From assembly GCA_030248195.1 (NCBI GenBank), contig JASAND010027998.1, positions 1 through 64,000 on the forward strand: 64,000 bases of DNA. Reading direction: 5' to 3'. A model generated the notes under the pieces. The model was not told where the DNA came from and did not search any database. It saw only the letters and a program-made list of their open reading frames with translations. The translations under genes and the position numbers were made by a program. This DNA is from Trissonchulus latispiculum. Its lineage: Eukaryota; Nematoda; Enoplea; Enoplida; Ironidae. Every line of letters starts with the position of its first letter. Position 1 is the first letter of the stretch. This document shows positions 61,000 to 64,000 of this stretch, one piece after another.

Positions 61000-63600
61000 T
61001 ACTACTGATGGATTCTGATATCAATCTGCATTACGTATACCGGAGTGGATCCTCGTGCAGCTAATCTTTCTACATGCTCTTTCCATGTCAGCCTTCGATC
61101 CAGCCACAATACAAGGTATCGGACACAACGAACCAGGTAAGACTTTTCCCCCAACTTGTATACGTAGTTGATCTTCAATATCCCGGTGCCGAAGAGAAAA
61201 CAGTGTTTGACTGCACTTGTCCAAACCAATTTGCGGAACACCATGTGGATACAGCATCCAATGAAAATTGCTGGCAAGCAATGACATCTTGCAAAGAGGA
61301 GCCCCGAACCCAAACAGCAACATCATCGGCAAACATTCCAACTTTGATTTTATCCACTTCCTCATGGATGCCAGATTCATCGTCTAAAACTTGCCGCATC
61401 ATCGTATCAGGCAAGTGGTTGATCAATACAAGGAAAACAGTAGGACTGAGAACAGCTCCCTGTGGTACCCCGGCCTTACAGCTGGTAGATCTACATAAAC
61501 AGCCCTGACAGTCTACCCGAACAGTTCGGATATCCAAAAACTGATGGAGCCGCCTAAACATTCGTCCATCAACTCCCATATCCAACAATTTCTGCAACAC
61601 ATTGACACTTGGAACGCGATCATAGGCCGGCTTGAAGGCGAGCATAACAGCTACTATGCACATCTTCCGATGGGAGCCAACTTAAGGGGGGGGTCCATTT
61701 TTGGCCGATTTTTCTACCACCTCCGATTTTGCTCAGTTTCACATATTTTGTTGTCCGGTTGGTATATTTTAAGGAGTTTTTGAAATTAAAGTCGGATCTT
61801 TTACGGTTAATGAGTAATTTCACTTCAAAGTTGAGATCTCATGTGTTAAACATAGGAAACGGAAATAGTGGTCCGTGCGCCAGAGAAATCTCGTCCGTGC
61901 GCCAGAGAAATCTCGCCAACGACAAAATGGAGCACTTCAACGTCCATTCTATACCATATATACAATCTCGAAGGGTGATTTGTAGGAAGCAGAATTTTAA
62001 TTTTGGCCTTCAAAAATTTTTAATTAATTTTTTAAGTTCGCGAACAGCCAAATTTGACTGTTTTGCAATGTTAAAATTGGGGGTCAGCAAGTTTGATGAA
62101 ATATTCTGAAAGCTGTAAGCCCTAATTAAAAATTCTACTTCCTTCAAATCACAGCTTATGACAAGACATTTCGAACGATACCAATTGATCCTGGTCAGCT
62201 CTGTCCGATTTCGAGATTTCTCTGGCGCAGAAATCTCAATTTTTAGCAAAATTTAGGAAATTCCCGTTTTTTGGCAAATAACCTAGAGCTAAGGCAACAC
62301 AGACCTATAAAATGTTAGACTATCTATTTGCGCACGATTGTTGATGACTTTAGGTCAGGTTTGGGCACAAATGGTGCAGGTTAGTCCACCCAGTGGGTTG
62401 CTGGGGTCAAATATGGGGGTCTCACAACCATAATCTCAAAAATAGCGATTTTTCAAATTTTTCGAAATACGTTAAATTTTATATCAATCGAAAGCTCTCA
62501 TTGTCGGGAACATTTTTTCTTCTTAGACCATTGCCCGCAAATGCACCAAATTCAAGTTATCGGCCGTTGAATGATTATCGTGGTCAAGGCTTTCCAGTAT
62601 CGGTGCTACTTCCTAAAATCACTAAATAAATATAGAAATAAAGAAACGTTTTCCCATTAAAAGCTACTCTAAGCTCTTTGTTTGCATCAGATATCAAACA
62701 TACAACCGAATATAGCTCCATTCTCAAGGAAGTTCAGGTGTAAAGTGCCTTTATTCGCTGCGGCACCGCCGTTTTCACCTGTTTTCAAATTGCATGCAAT
62801 TAATAGCCGGTTACTCGTTAAGTACTGAACGAAACTACTCGAAATTCAAACTCGATATGCAGGACATATGTGACAAAAGTTTGTGTAAAAATGAGCAAAA
62901 TCCGTGACCATAAAATTTTTCATGGTGGACCACCCCTTAATCAGTAACCAACCTCATCAGCACAATTTGAGTAGACAACTGTTGACGAAACCCGTGCTGT
63001 TGGTGGGTACCCCTTCCTGATTTTTCGAGCAATATACCAACTTTCGATTTACCATCCTCTCCATCAGCTTCCCAACACAGCTCAATAAACATATAGGTCG
63101 ATAGCTTGAAGGCGACGAAGACTCTTTTCCAGGTTTCAAAACGGCAACAATTACGCCATGTCTCCAGGCCTTGGGTTCTTTCCCAATCTCCAGCTGGCAT
63201 TAATCAAATCTAACCTTTTTGCTTTTGGGACCTACTGCTTCAACATTTCATTCGATATACCATACTTCCCAGTGCTTTTCTTCAACTTCAGCTTACGGAT
63301 CTCAGTCACCAACTCCTGCATTAGAAAGTCATCACCCATACAGCCTTTCCTGATGTCCCCATAGTCCATTCTCCTCCTTAAGTCAGCCACCCCTCTCATA
63401 TGCCCTCTACTACTATCCTTGCCAACACCCGAGAAATGTTTCAACAGTGCATAACCAGTATAAACTTTGCGCCCATCCATCCCAGTCAGCGGTGCCTTCT
63501 GGGCAGCGGTAGCCTTAGCCGACATTCTCCTCAGGACTCTCCAATGATTTGGTTCTTTTGACTTAAAGTGCTGGTTTCCTTTCGGGTATTTTTGACTCAT
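61000..63600 (-). pseudogene. Jockey/I-like LINE reverse transcriptase fragment, split by insertion
   Basis: In the minus direction, 63600-63232 has the region leading into the reverse transcriptase (LKLKKSTGKYGISNEML). 63200-62937 has SSYRPICLLSCVGKLMERMV and the NQ.GFR..ST pattern, in two frames. After the TTAA element, 61663-61175 has motif A-like AYDRV, motif B AGVPQGAVLSPTVFL and catalytic FADDVAVW. 61313-61002 has WLDRRLTWKEHV, a conserved post-RT motif. Several frameshifts and the insertion make it a pseudogene. The endonuclease and ORF1 lie outside the window or are lost. Confidence 0.8.
61682..62940. mobile_element. TTAA-type element inserted in LINE
   Basis: A 1251-bp element (61686-62936) flanked by TTAA at 61682-61685 and 62937-62940. 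Ends are GGGGGGGTCCA and inverse TGGTGGACCACCCC. The LINE frame resumes on both sides, which confirms the borders. The first 60 bp resemble the start of the 40655 element (CGATTTTTCTACC.CCTCCGAT). No transposase ORF. Confidence 0.8.
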
Positions 63601-63639
63601 ACGGCTTTAATCCTTTACGTAAATAGCTAAAACTTGCTA

Positions 63640-64000
63640 AATAACCTTTTTCCGTGCTCTTTAACATTCTGGGACCAGTCCCGGATATTTAGGCCACAAG
63701 ATAAAAAGCTTTGGTTTTTGGCCTAGGCTTCCAGTAGGTAGACCAGACACGGGATTGGCTGTTATGGCTGGAAAGAGGACACAAAATGAACATTTCTGCT
63801 TCTACAACCTTTGGGCTATCTCCAGTGGTTAAATCAGTATAAGCAAAAAAACCATTTTGAGGGTCAAAAAATGGCCATTTTTGTGGGAATCAGTTTTTTT
63901 AAGATTACTGCCAAACCTTGCGAACTATTTTGTTCCATTTATACTCACTCGATACAGCGTCAAAATGCACATTTTATGAATCCCTACTAGCCGGACTTTA
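63640..64000 (+). repeat. third copy of the GGTGGTGGT MITE family, cut by window edge
   Basis: Similar to 48899-49240 and 26600-26860, from GTGCTCTTTAAC to TAGCCGGACTTTA. It continues beyond the window. Confidence 0.75.

Overview
The window looks like repeat-dominated DNA from an invertebrate animal nuclear genome. Coding stretches are short and mostly broken, the DNA is AT-rich, and splice-site-like and poly(A) signals are eukaryotic. Most recognisable sequence is mobile elements: a Ty3/gypsy-type LTR element, LINEs of two kinds, hAT-like and TTAA-type MITEs, tRNA-derived SINEs, long foldbacks and microsatellites. The sequence alone does not fix the phylum. A very divergent rhodopsin-type receptor and the repeat mix would suit several invertebrate groups. 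Only two features look like ordinary host genes: a seven-transmembrane receptor (51597-52826, minus) and a likely last coding exon (59967-60239, plus).

Region 1 (1-10 kb) is a patchwork. It holds a 194-bp LTR-like repeat present twice in inverted orientation (320-513 and 7758-7951), a roughly 1-kb LTR (2817-3862), an SGNH-hydrolase-like reading frame (5749-6324, minus), an array of about 44-bp hairpin-forming repeats (7020-7530) and an unrecognised 208-residue ORF (8335-8961, minus).

Region 2 (10-21.2 kb, minus strand) is a decayed LTR retroelement. Reading leftward from its LTR (21206-20195) come a primer-binding site, Gag with a CCHC knuckle, an Env-like glycoprotein, a retropepsin region, reverse transcriptase, RNase H, integrase and, beyond the integrase, an OTU-type cysteine protease domain. 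Frameshifts and stops show the copy is dead. It has also been hit by two tandem tRNA-derived SINEs (in the protease) and a MITE with 3-bp TTA duplications (in the RNase H). Env between Gag and Pol, and an OTU domain at the end of Pol, are the most unusual features of this region.

Region 3 (21.2-51 kb) has almost no genes. It contains long foldbacks (30231-31330, 41339-42530), TTAA-flanked MITEs (40655-41323, 48822-50436), hAT-like elements with exact or near-exact 8-bp duplications and GC-rich ends (31524-31822, 36617-37342, 38665-39679, 39887-39954), several tRNA-like SINEs, a (CA)n tract, a possible Polinton-like fragment (43382-43666) and a small putative secreted-peptide exon behind a TATA box (28942-29130).

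Region 4 (51.5-64 kb) has the receptor gene, a SINE, and then three copies of a LINE with a reverse transcriptase, a C-terminal zinc knuckle and a restriction-like endonuclease. Two of their 3' ends run directly from the same short motif into (GA)n tracts, suggesting integration into, or tailing by, GA microsatellite. The array ends next to the host exon. The window closes with a Jockey/I-like LINE fragment split by a TTAA element, and a third copy of the 48.8-kb MITE family running off the edge.
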